This document shows positions 17,209 to 25,126 of a stretch of DNA of 64,000 bases, in pieces; position 1 is the first letter of the stretch; each line of letters begins with the position of its first letter. A program made the position numbers and the translations under genes. The stretch is taken from assembly GCF_042678385.1 (NCBI RefSeq), contig NZ_JBHUDY010000002.1:434001-498000 (forward strand), in the 5' to 3' direction. The notes beneath the pieces were generated by a model that did no database searches, was not told the origin of the DNA, and saw only the letters and a program-made list of their open reading frames with translations. This stretch comes from Sphingomonas_B tabacisoli (lineage in GTDB: Bacteria; Pseudomonadota; Alphaproteobacteria; Sphingomonadales; Sphingomonadaceae).

Positions 17209-18396
17209 TCAATTCGGATAGGGGCGGTGGAGGGGAATGTCGCGGTTGAGCTCGACGCCGAAACCGGGCTTGTCGAGCTCGCTCGCGCGGATCTTGCCAT
17301 TCACGGGCACCGGCTCGCCAAGGAGCTGCGGCGCGAACATCGGCACCACTTCGGTCGGACCCGGATGCATCATCAGGAATTCGGCGAAGGGCGAGTTGTG
17401 GCGCGTGATCACGAAATGATAGCTGTAGACCGACGATCCGTGAGGGATCATCAGCACGCCGCGGCTGTCGGCATAATTCGCGATCTTGATCAACTCCGTC
17501 ACCCCGCCGCACCAGCCGACGTCCGGCTGGATGATGTCGCAGCATTCCATGTCCATCAGCATGCGGAAGCCCCAGCGCGTGGCTTCGTGCTCTCCGGTCG
17601 TGACCAGCAGACCCTTCGGTGCGTTTCTCTTGAGCTGCGCATAGCCCCAATAATCGTCGGGCGAGAGCGCTTCCTCGATCCATTTGAGGCCGCATTCGTG
17701 CCAAGCGCGATGGGCGAGGCGGGTGGCGTAATCGATGTCGAGCGCCATCCAGCAATCGTACATCAGCCAGAAATCGTCGCCGCATTTGCTGCGCATGTCG
17801 GCCAGCAAGGCGATGTTCTTCTCGAGGCCTTCAAGGCCTTCCGCCGGCCCGTGGTGGAGCGGCAGCTTGCCGCCGATGAAACCGAGTTCCTTGGCAACAT
17901 CGGGCCGTGCTCCCGTCGCGTAGAACTGAAGTTCCTCGCGGACCGCGCCCCCGAGCATGTGATAGACGGGCTCTTGGCGCAGCTTGCCGAGCAGGTCCCA
18001 GATGGCGAGGTCGACGCCGGAGATGGCGTTCACGACCAGCCCTTTGCGACCATAATATTGAGTCGCAAAATACATCTGGTCCCAGATCAGCTCATATTCC
18101 GCCGGGCTGCGGCCCACCAGGAAGCGGCTGAGATGCTTCTCGACAATATAGGCCGCCGGTTCGCCGCCGGTCGTGACGGCGAAGCCGATGGTGCCGTCGT
18201 CGGCTTCGAGCTCAACCACCAGCGTGCCGAGCACATTGATGCCGAAGCTTTGCCGGCTTTGCCGGTAGGCCGGATAGCGCGACATCGGCGTGGCGATGTG
18301 GTCGTCGATCCAGTGGCCGGCCCCTTGGTCGTGATAGTCCGCGCCGCCGCCGCGGACCACGAAAGCGCGTACATGCTTGATCTTCGGCAGCGTCAT
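17209..18396 (-). CDS. rhmD: L-rhamnonate dehydratase
   Basis: 395 residues, enolase superfamily; dehydrates L-rhamnonate to L-2-keto-3-deoxyrhamnonate using Mg2+. The N-terminus matches E. coli RhmD closely from memory: MTLPKIKHVRAF, then DYHDQGAGHWIDDHIATPMS and QSFGINVLGTLVVE. Metal and catalytic motifs are DCWMALD, KWIEEAL, TTGEHEATRWGF, QPDVGWCGG and PHGSSVYSYH, and it ends LDKPGFGVELNRD. It is the first gene of the minus-strand rhamnose operon and is divergent from an IclR regulator with only 43 bases between the starts. That gap holds a perfect dyad likely to be the operator for both sides. Confidence 0.97.
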   Translation of the reverse strand: MTLPKIKHVRAFVVRGGGADYHDQGAGHWIDDHIATPMSRYPAYRQSRQSFGINVLGTLVVELEADDGTIGFAVTTGGEPAAYIVEKHLSRFLVGRSPAEYELIWDQMYFATQYYGRKGLVVNAISGVDLAIWDLLGKLRQEPVYHMLGGAVREELQFYATGARPDVAKELGFIGGKLPLHHGPAEGLEGLEKNIALLADMRSKCGDDFWLMYDCWMALDIDYATRLAHRAWHECGLKWIEEALSPDDYWGYAQLKRNAPKGLLVTTGEHEATRWGFRMLMDMECCDIIQPDVGWCGGVTELIKIANYADSRGVLMIPHGSSVYSYHFVITRHNSPFAEFLMMHPGPTEVVPMFAPQLLGEPVPVNGKIRASELDKPGFGVELNRDIPLHRPYPN

Positions 18397-18411
18397 GAGG
18401 GCCTTGCAGAA

Positions 18412-18430
18412 TGTCCCGATATGTGGGACA
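18412..18430. promoter_or_regulatory. Dyad TGTCCC-N7-GGGACA between rhmD and the IclR gene
   Basis: TGTCCCGATATGTGGGACA is a perfect 6-7-6 inverted repeat in the 43-base gap between two divergent starts, 15 bases from rhmD and 9 from the chosen IclR start. It is the obvious candidate operator for the IclR regulator. I found no second paired copy in the window by eye. Confidence 0.6.
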
Positions 18431-18439
18431 CATCTCTAC

Positions 18440-19219
18440 ATGTTGAAACGGATAGCGTCAACGGAGTCTTCGGACGAGGCGCAGAAAAGCACCGGCAGCC
18501 AGACACTCGTTCGCGGGCTGGACGTGCTCGAAGCAGTTGCCGCAGGCGCCGCCACGCTTTCCGAAATCGCAAGCCGTCTCGACCTTACGAAAAGCACGGC
18601 GCACCGTCTGGCAAGCGCCTTGGTCGAACGCGGCTATCTCACCGCTACGCCTCGTGCCGGATACGGTCTCGGTCCGAAGCTTCTTCAGCTCGGCCACGCG
18701 GCACTGGAGCAGCTCGATCTGGTGCAGGCGGCGCGGCCGCATCTCGAAGCGCTGGCTGAAGCGACAGAGGACACGGTGCATCTGGGAGTGATCGACGGTA
18801 ACCAAGCCCTCTACGTAGACAAGGTGGCGGGCCAGCGTCGCATCAATATCTCGAGCCGGGTCGGGGAGCGCCAGCCGCTGAGTTCGACCGGCCTGGGCAA
18901 GGCGCTGATGCTGGACGCAGGCTCACGATACTGGGCGGAACGTTTGCAGGCGGAGCAGCCTCAGGCGGACGCGGCAGCCTTTTTGGCGCGCATGACCCGC
19001 TATGCCGAAGCCGGGCGTGCCTTCGACCTCGAAGAGAATGAAGACCGCATCCGCTGCGTGGCGGCGCCGGTGCGGGACGCGAGCGGAAGGGTCGTGGCGG
19101 CGATCAGCGTTTCGAGTGCCGCGCAATATATGGACGACGCCCGGATGGAGGCGCTTTCGGCGACCGTGCGGGGCGCTGCCGACGCCATCGGCAGGGAGCT
19201 TGGCTGGTCGCCAGCCTGA
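18440..19219 (+). CDS. IclR-family transcriptional regulator of the rhamnose genes
   Basis: 259 residues from the ATG at 18440. The N-terminal winged helix is LVRGLDVLEAVAAGAATLSE with the recognition helix KSTAHRLASALVERGYL; the C-terminal effector domain has LEALAEATEDTVHLGVIDG and a dimer/effector region around RINISSRVGERQPLSSTGLG. Probable effector is a rhamnose-pathway intermediate, by context. The chosen start has no Shine-Dalgarno sequence, so the message may be leaderless, or translation may begin at an in-frame ATG at 18395 inside rhmD. It heads the plus-strand operon with rhamnose dehydrogenase and lactate dehydrogenase. Confidence 0.9.
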   Translation: MLKRIASTESSDEAQKSTGSQTLVRGLDVLEAVAAGAATLSEIASRLDLTKSTAHRLASALVERGYLTATPRAGYGLGPKLLQLGHAALEQLDLVQAARPHLEALAEATEDTVHLGVIDGNQALYVDKVAGQRRINISSRVGERQPLSSTGLGKALMLDAGSRYWAERLQAEQPQADAAAFLARMTRYAEAGRAFDLEENEDRIRCVAAPVRDASGRVVAAISVSSAAQYMDDARMEALSATVRGAADAIGRELGWSPA

Positions 19220-19232
19220 AGGAGGATCGAGA

Positions 19233-19994
19233 GTGCTGCTTGAGGGGAAAAGGGTTCTGGTGACGGGCGCATCTGCGGGCATCGGCCGCGCCGTCGCCAT
19301 CGGCTGCGCGCGCCACGGCGCGGATGTTGCGATCAATTACGGCCGGGACACGGCGGGCGCCGAAAGTGCAGTCGCGGAGATCAAGGCGCTCGGGCGCAAG
19401 GGCGTGGCCGTCCAGGGCGATGTCGCCGATCCCGAGACGGCCAGATCGTTCATTGCGGTGGCCGTGGATGCCCTGGGAGGCGTGGACGTCCTTGTCAGCA
19501 ATGCCGGCATCTGTCCGTTCCACGCCTTTCTGGACATGCCCGTCGAGACGTTCGAACGGACCATGCGCGTTAATCTTCACGGCGCCTATTTCATGGTCCA
19601 GGCGGCGGCGAACCAGATGGTCCGGCAAGGACAGGGCGGCGCGATCATCGCCATGTCGTCGATATCGGCGCTCGTCGGCGGCGAGTACCAGACGCATTAC
19701 ACGCCCACCAAGGCGGGACTTCTTTCGTTGATGCAATCGACCGCGATCGCGCTTGGCAAGCACGGCATTCGCTGCAACGCGCTGCTTCCCGGTACCATCC
19801 TCACCGAGATCAACAAGGACGATCTCGCCGACCAGACCAAGCGCACGTATATGGAGAGCCGCATCCCGTTGGGGCGCCTGGGCCAGCCCGAGGATATGGT
19901 CGGCCCCACCGTGTTCCTGGCGTCGGACCTTGCCCAATATGTCACCGGCGCGGCGCTGCTGGTCGACGGCGGCGCGTTCGTGAACCTTCAGTGA
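19233..19994 (+). CDS. L-rhamnose 1-dehydrogenase (SDR)
   Basis: 253 residues from a GTG start with AAGGAGGA seven bases upstream. Oxidises L-rhamnose to L-rhamnono-1,4-lactone with NAD(P). Besides SDR motifs (TGASAGIGRA, catalytic YTPTKAGLLSLMQS) it carries blocks characteristic of known rhamnose dehydrogenases: VSNAGICPFHAFLDMP, SSISALVGGEYQTHYTPTK, and the C-terminal LLVDGGAFVNLQ. From memory these align nearly unbroken with the Azotobacter and Sphingomonas enzymes. It follows the IclR gene by 13 bases and its stop shares a base with the lactate dehydrogenase start. Confidence 0.93.
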   Translation: MLLEGKRVLVTGASAGIGRAVAIGCARHGADVAINYGRDTAGAESAVAEIKALGRKGVAVQGDVADPETARSFIAVAVDALGGVDVLVSNAGICPFHAFLDMPVETFERTMRVNLHGAYFMVQAAANQMVRQGQGGAIIAMSSISALVGGEYQTHYTPTKAGLLSLMQSTAIALGKHGIRCNALLPGTILTEINKDDLADQTKRTYMESRIPLGRLGQPEDMVGPTVFLASDLAQYVTGAALLVDGGAFVNLQ

Positions 19995-21166
19995 TGGGAC
20001 GCAAGGCGGCCTCTGCGCTCGACTATCGCGAGCTCGCGCGGCGGCGGCTGCCGCACTTCCTGTTCGAATACATTGACGGCGGCAGTTACGCTGAAGTCAC
20101 GCTCCGGCGAAACACCGCCGATCTGGAGGCGATCGCGCTGCGCCAGCGTGTGCTGCGCGACGTGTCGGCCATCGACCTCTCGACCGAACTGTTCGGGCGA
20201 AAGATGGCGATGCCGGTCGCGTTGGCGCCGATCGGCCTTGCCGGCATGAACGCACGACGCGGCGAGGTGCAGGCGGCCAAGGCGGCGCAGGCCGCGGGGG
20301 TGCCGTTCTGCTTGTCGACCGTCTCGGCCTGTCCGCTGGGCGAAGTGGCGAAGGCGGTCAGCGATCCGCTGTGGTTCCAGCTCTACATGATCCGCGATCG
20401 CGGCTTCATGCGCGAGCTGCTCGCCAGCGCGCGTGAGCTCGATTGCTCGACGCTGGTGTTTACGGTCGACATGCCAGTCCCCGGCTCCCGCTACCGCGAC
20501 ACCCGTTCCGGCTTGGCGGGGGCGCCGGGGCTGGCAGGGGGGCTCAGGCGGCTCCTCCAAGGGGCGTTGCGGCCGGATTGGGCCTGGGACGTGGGCGTGC
20601 GCGGACGGCCGCACCAGCTCGGCAACGTCGCGCCGGTGCTTGGCAAGAATACCGGACTCGAAGACTTCTTCGCCTGGATGCGGGACAATTTCGACCCGAC
20701 GGTCTCGTGGCGCGATCTCGATTTCATCCGCTCGGAATGGACCGGGCCGCTTGTGATCAAGGGCATTCTCGATGCCGAGGATGCGCGCGAGGCGGCAGCG
20801 CTCGGTGCCGATGGACTTGTCGTGTCCAATCACGGCGGGCGCCAGCTCGATGGCGTGCCCTCCACCGCGCGCGCTCTGCCGCCGATTGCTGAAGCGGTCG
20901 GAGAGCGGCTGACGGTGCTGGCCGACGGCGGCGTGCGGTCGGGACTCGACGTAGTCCGCATGCTCGCCCTCGGCGCCCGCGGCGTCCTGCTCGGCCGGGC
21001 CTGGGCCTACGCGCTGGCGGGCGCCGGCGAGCGCGGAGTGGCGCACATGCTCCAGCTCGTCGCGGCGGAAATGAAAGTGGCGATGGCGCTGACCGGTGCG
21101 ACCTCCGTGGAGGCGATCGACGGCAGCATTCTCGTAAACGATCGATCAAGGGGAGACAGTGTGTGA
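19994..21166 (+). CDS. lldD: FMN-dependent L-lactate dehydrogenase
   Basis: 390 residues, membrane-associated flavoprotein passing electrons from L-lactate to the quinone pool, yielding pyruvate. It aligns with E. coli LldD throughout: FLFEYIDGGSYAE, LRQRVLRDVS, MPVALAPIGLAGMNARRGE, STVSACPLGEVAKA, TGLEDFFAWM, VVSNHGGRQLDGV (active-site His and Arg) and LADGGVRSGLDVVRMLALGA. I take ATG 19994 (TGATG junction); a GTG one codon upstream is also in frame. Its place in the rhamnose operon makes sense because diketo-deoxyrhamnonate cleavage gives L-lactate, so the pathway ends in pyruvate only. Confidence 0.95.
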   Translation: MGRKAASALDYRELARRRLPHFLFEYIDGGSYAEVTLRRNTADLEAIALRQRVLRDVSAIDLSTELFGRKMAMPVALAPIGLAGMNARRGEVQAAKAAQAAGVPFCLSTVSACPLGEVAKAVSDPLWFQLYMIRDRGFMRELLASARELDCSTLVFTVDMPVPGSRYRDTRSGLAGAPGLAGGLRRLLQGALRPDWAWDVGVRGRPHQLGNVAPVLGKNTGLEDFFAWMRDNFDPTVSWRDLDFIRSEWTGPLVIKGILDAEDAREAAALGADGLVVSNHGGRQLDGVPSTARALPPIAEAVGERLTVLADGGVRSGLDVVRMLALGARGVLLGRAWAYALAGAGERGVAHMLQLVAAEMKVAMALTGATSVEAIDGSILVNDRSRGDSV

Positions 21167-22440
21167 CTGAAGGAAAGTCGGAGAACTGGCGGGACACGAT
21201 CCTAGCCGGTCTCGCCAATTACATCGATGCCGGCTCGATCGTTGCCGGCTCGGCCGCGCTTGCTTTCTGGAAAGCGGATTTCGGTCTTTCCGACACCTTC
21301 ATCGGCCTGATCGCCGCGTTCAGCGCGAACGCGATCTCGGCCGGGATCGGCGCGCTCATCGGCGGCATTCTCTGCGACAAATTCGGGCGCAAAAAGATCT
21401 ACCAATACGACATGCTCTTCTATGCCTTCGGCATGGCCTGGCTGGTCTTCGCCAGCGCGCCCTGGATGATCGTCTTGGGCTTTGTGCTCGTCGGGCTTGC
21501 AGTCGGCGCCGACATCCCGGCGTCATGGTCGCTGATCGCCGAACAGGCGCCCGATGACTCCCGCGGCAAGCACAGCGGCGTCGCCCAGGTCTTGTGGTAT
21601 CTCGGACCGGTAGTGGTGCTGCTCGCCGGACTGGCGCTAGCGCCGCTGGGGCTGTTCGGCGTCCGCCTGATTTTTGCCCATCTCCTGGTCCTCGCGCTCG
21701 CGCTGACGCTGCTCAGGTCGAAGATGCACGAGTCGCGCTACTGGCTGGAGGCCCAGGCCGAGGCCAAAGTCCGGACCGCAGGCATGCGCGAGCTGTTCCA
21801 GCCCAAATATATCAAGTCGATGCTGTTCCTGATCGGCATGTACGGCTTCTGGAACCTGTGGGCCGGCACGAACGGCTTCTTCTTTCCCTATATCCTGCGG
21901 ACGGTCGGCGGCCAGTCGCAGGAAGCGAGCGTTGCCTTGCAGGCGCTCAATTTCGGGCTGGGCATTTTCTCGATCTTCCTCGTCTTCATGAAATTCTCCG
22001 ACCGGATGAACCAGCGGTTGCTGTTCCTGATTTCGGCGCTGATGCAGGTGGTCGGGATGATGCTGCTGGCCCTCTTCCCGCTGACGACGGGCATTGCGCT
22101 GCTCCACGTCGTGATCATGGCGACAGCCATCGGCTTCGGCGCTCAGTCCTTTTTCCAGCTGTGGAGTTCGGAACTGTTCCCGACGCTGATCCGCAGCACT
22201 GCGCAAGGCGTCACCTTCGCGGTCGTGCGGATCGGCTTGGGCATCTTCAGCTTCTTCGTGCCGCTGATCACCTCGACCGGCTTCACCAACCTCGCTTGGA
22301 TCCTGACCGGGTTCCTTGCCGCAAGCGCGCTGATCGGCTGGTTCGGAGCGCCGCGCAATGAGGGGAAGAGCCTGGAGCAGCTCGCTGCCGAACGCGGCGA
22401 CTTGCGCGCGCTGGAGGCGGAGCGGCCGGCTGCGGTTTGA
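21163..22440 (+). CDS. MFS sugar transporter
   Basis: 425 residues, about twelve transmembrane segments, GTG start overlapping the lldD stop by four bases. Typical sugar-porter elements are GALIGGILCDKFGRKKIYQYD in pieces near residue 70 (GGxxxDKFGRK loop) and a second-half loop with AQSFFQLWSSELFPTLIRST, similar to bacterial metabolite:H+ symporters. Situated between lactate dehydrogenase and a rhamnosidase without a signal peptide, it probably brings in L-rhamnose or small rhamnosides. Substrate inferred from context. Confidence 0.88.
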   Translation: MTEGKSENWRDTILAGLANYIDAGSIVAGSAALAFWKADFGLSDTFIGLIAAFSANAISAGIGALIGGILCDKFGRKKIYQYDMLFYAFGMAWLVFASAPWMIVLGFVLVGLAVGADIPASWSLIAEQAPDDSRGKHSGVAQVLWYLGPVVVLLAGLALAPLGLFGVRLIFAHLLVLALALTLLRSKMHESRYWLEAQAEAKVRTAGMRELFQPKYIKSMLFLIGMYGFWNLWAGTNGFFFPYILRTVGGQSQEASVALQALNFGLGIFSIFLVFMKFSDRMNQRLLFLISALMQVVGMMLLALFPLTTGIALLHVVIMATAIGFGAQSFFQLWSSELFPTLIRSTAQGVTFAVVRIGLGIFSFFVPLITSTGFTNLAWILTGFLAASALIGWFGAPRNEGKSLEQLAAERGDLRALEAERPAAV

Positions 22441-25109
22441 TGGAGGGCGAAACCTCACCGGCCGACCCAAGTCATCTCGACGACGAGGTGAAGGTCGTCG
22501 GGCTGGCGACCAATGACGATTCCGGCCTCTTCGCCACGGCCTTCCGGCGGCCCCTGCTCAGCTGGCGGCTGGCCGCGACGCGAACCGACGTGCTCCAGAC
22601 CGGTTACGAGATCGAGATTGCTGGCGATAAGGAATTTACGTCGATTCTGGCCAGCACCGGTCGCGTCGCTGCGACGTCGCCAATCGGCGCGCCCTGGCCG
22701 GGCGAGCCCCTCAGCAGCCGCGAGATTGTCTGGTGCCGGGTGCGGGCATGGACCGACCGTGGCGTCACCGCCTGGAGCTCGGCGCTCCGCATCGAAGGCA
22801 CGCTGTTCGATCGGGATGATTGGGTCGCTCAGCCCATCAGCCCCGTCTTCAACGTCGGCCAAAACGAACCCGTCGTCGTGCCGTTGCTGCGGCGCTCCTT
22901 TGCCGCTGCCAGCGAAGTTGCGAGCGCGCGCCTCTATGTGTCGGCGCTCGGCATTTACGAGCTCTGGATCAACGGGCGGCGCGTCGGCGACGAACTTCTG
23001 GAGCCGGGCTGGACCGAGTACAAGCAACGCCTGCTGTTCGCGTCGCACGATGTGACCGGCCTGCTCCGCGCGGGAGAGAATGTGCTTGCGGCAGCGGTAG
23101 GCGACGGGTGGTGGCGCGGCAACCTGACTTGGATGAACCGCCGCGCCGTGTATGGCGAAACCACGGCGCTGATCACTCAGCTCGAAATCACCTATGTGGA
23201 CGGCACGCGCGAGACCGTCGCCACCGACGAGAGCTGGAAAGGCAATACAGGCGAACTGCTGGGCGCCGACATTTACAATGGCTGCACGCGAGACCTCGCA
23301 CGCGGGGAACAGGGTTGGCGCGACGTCGGGTTCGACGAGTCCGGCTGGGCGCCTGTGGTCGCCCTGCCGCTGCCGTCTCGGCTCGAGCAGCGCAGCATCC
23401 CGCCGGTGCGGATCGTGGACACTTTTACCGTCGTTCCGTCACCTGGCGAGCGCGGCCGCTATAACGTGGATTGCGGGCAGAACCTCACCGGCTTTTTGCG
23501 GATCACGGCCCGCGCCGACAGCCAGGCCACCCTGCGAGTACGCCATGCCGAAGTACTGGAGCGGGACGGCACCCTGCACACCGCCGCGTTGCGCAATGCC
23601 AAGGCGACGGACACCTACCATGTTCCGAAGGGCACTTTCGCGCTGGAGCCGGCCTTCACCTATCACGGCTTTCGCTACGCCGAGATCGAACTGGACGGCA
23701 GTGTTCTCATCGACCGAATTGAGGTCTGCGTCATCGCGTCGGACCTGCGCACGATCGGCTCCTTCGCCTGTTCCGACGAGCGGGTGAACCGGCTCTATTC
23801 GAACATCTGCTGGTCGCAGCGCGGCAATTTCCTCGCGGTCCCGACCGACTGCCCGCAGCGCGACGAACGACTTGGCTGGACCGGCGATATCCAGGTCTTT
23901 GCGCCGACGGCATGCGCCAACTTCGACTCGCGCGCCTTTCTCGCAAGCTGGATGGTTGACCTTGCGCTGGAGCAGGCGACGAACGGCAATGTACCGAGCA
24001 CTGTGCCGAACGTCATCGGCGGACACGAGTTCGAGTTCGGCGGCGTCGGGTGGGGAGATGCAGCGACGCTCGTCCCCTGGGCAATCTACGAGGCCTATGG
24101 CGACACCGAGGTGCTCGCGCGACAGCTGCCCAGCATGCGCCGCTGGGTCGATTACGGCGCCTCGCGTCTGTCGAGCTATGGCGTGTGGACCGGCGATTTC
24201 CACCTGGGCGATTGGCTGGACCCCGGCGCCCCGCCCGACGAGCCGGAGCAGGCGACGCCGCCGAGCGCCCTCATTGCCTCGGCCTACCTTGCTTTCAGCG
24301 CGGGAGTCGTCGCGCGCGTCGCCGAGTTGCTGGGCGACGCCGAAGCCGCCCGCCATTATAGCGCGCTGCGCGAGCGCGTCGCCGGTGCTTCGTGGCACAG
24401 GTGGCACGAGGTCGCCGGCAGAACCCAGACCGGCTGTGCTATGTTCATAGAGTTCGGCATTGCGCCGGCGGGCGAGATTGCCAGGTTCGGGAACCTGCTT
24501 GCCGATCTGGTCGAGCAGACCGAGGGGCGGATCGCGACCGGATTCCTGGGCACGCCGCTCGTGCTGCCGGCGCTCACGCGGGCCGGCCGGATCGATGCAG
24601 CCTATCGCCTGCTGATGAACGAACGGGCGCCCGGCTGGCTTTATCAGGTGATCAACGGCGCCACCACGATTTGGGAGCGCTGGGACGCTATCCAGCCAGG
24701 CGGCGACATCCATTCCGGCGCGATGAGCTCTGGCGGCGGATCGAGCATGATCAGCTTCAACCACTATGCCTATGGCTCGGTCGGCTCCTGGCTCTACCGC
24801 TCGCTTGCCGGCATCGTTCCGTTGGAGCCTGGCTACCAGATGATCGCGTTCGCACCTCAGCCTGGGAACGACATCGTTTGGGCCGAAGCATCAATCGATA
24901 CCCAGTTCGGAGCGGCAGGCATTCGTTGGGATCGCGCAGGCGATGCGCTGAGATTGCGCATTGACTTGCCGCCGGGCGCTTGCGGAAAGGTCTTTGCGCC
25001 TGCGGGGTGGGTTCTGCCCGATGGGTCAGCAGGCAGTCGATTTTTGTCGGGCCGCCACGAGCTGACTCTGACCTACAGGGGCCTTGCGGATGATCTTGCA
25101 AGGCCGTGA
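22440..25109 (+). CDS. GH78 alpha-L-rhamnosidase
   Basis: 889 residues; hydrolyses terminal alpha-L-rhamnose. The order is that of bacterial GH78 enzymes: N-terminal beta domain (PLLSWRLAATRTDVLQTGYE near residue 38), carbohydrate-binding-like domain (RLYVSALGIYELWINGRRVG), and the (alpha/alpha)6 catalytic barrel with VPTDCPQRDERLGWTGD near residue 470, where the general acid lies, plus GDWLDPG. The C-terminal beta domain follows GGSSMISFNHYAYGSVGSW. ATG 22440 shares a base with the MFS stop. No signal peptide is visible, so it should act in the cytoplasm on imported rhamnosides, unlike the exported GH3 enzyme next to it. Confidence 0.95.
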   Translation: MEGETSPADPSHLDDEVKVVGLATNDDSGLFATAFRRPLLSWRLAATRTDVLQTGYEIEIAGDKEFTSILASTGRVAATSPIGAPWPGEPLSSREIVWCRVRAWTDRGVTAWSSALRIEGTLFDRDDWVAQPISPVFNVGQNEPVVVPLLRRSFAAASEVASARLYVSALGIYELWINGRRVGDELLEPGWTEYKQRLLFASHDVTGLLRAGENVLAAAVGDGWWRGNLTWMNRRAVYGETTALITQLEITYVDGTRETVATDESWKGNTGELLGADIYNGCTRDLARGEQGWRDVGFDESGWAPVVALPLPSRLEQRSIPPVRIVDTFTVVPSPGERGRYNVDCGQNLTGFLRITARADSQATLRVRHAEVLERDGTLHTAALRNAKATDTYHVPKGTFALEPAFTYHGFRYAEIELDGSVLIDRIEVCVIASDLRTIGSFACSDERVNRLYSNICWSQRGNFLAVPTDCPQRDERLGWTGDIQVFAPTACANFDSRAFLASWMVDLALEQATNGNVPSTVPNVIGGHEFEFGGVGWGDAATLVPWAIYEAYGDTEVLARQLPSMRRWVDYGASRLSSYGVWTGDFHLGDWLDPGAPPDEPEQATPPSALIASAYLAFSAGVVARVAELLGDAEAARHYSALRERVAGASWHRWHEVAGRTQTGCAMFIEFGIAPAGEIARFGNLLADLVEQTEGRIATGFLGTPLVLPALTRAGRIDAAYRLLMNERAPGWLYQVINGATTIWERWDAIQPGGDIHSGAMSSGGGSSMISFNHYAYGSVGSWLYRSLAGIVPLEPGYQMIAFAPQPGNDIVWAEASIDTQFGAAGIRWDRAGDALRLRIDLPPGACGKVFAPAGWVLPDGSAGSRFLSGRHELTLTYRGLADDLARP

Positions 25110-25126
25110 CCGCTGAAGGAACGAAA

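Noticed and set aside
14679..18396. Reading the minus-strand operon as an L-fucose pathway
   Set aside because: The lactonase, SDR and FAH families also serve L-fucose, but the dehydratase matches L-rhamnonate dehydratase block by block and the plus-strand SDR matches L-rhamnose 1-dehydrogenase; a rhamnosidase is in the same regulon.
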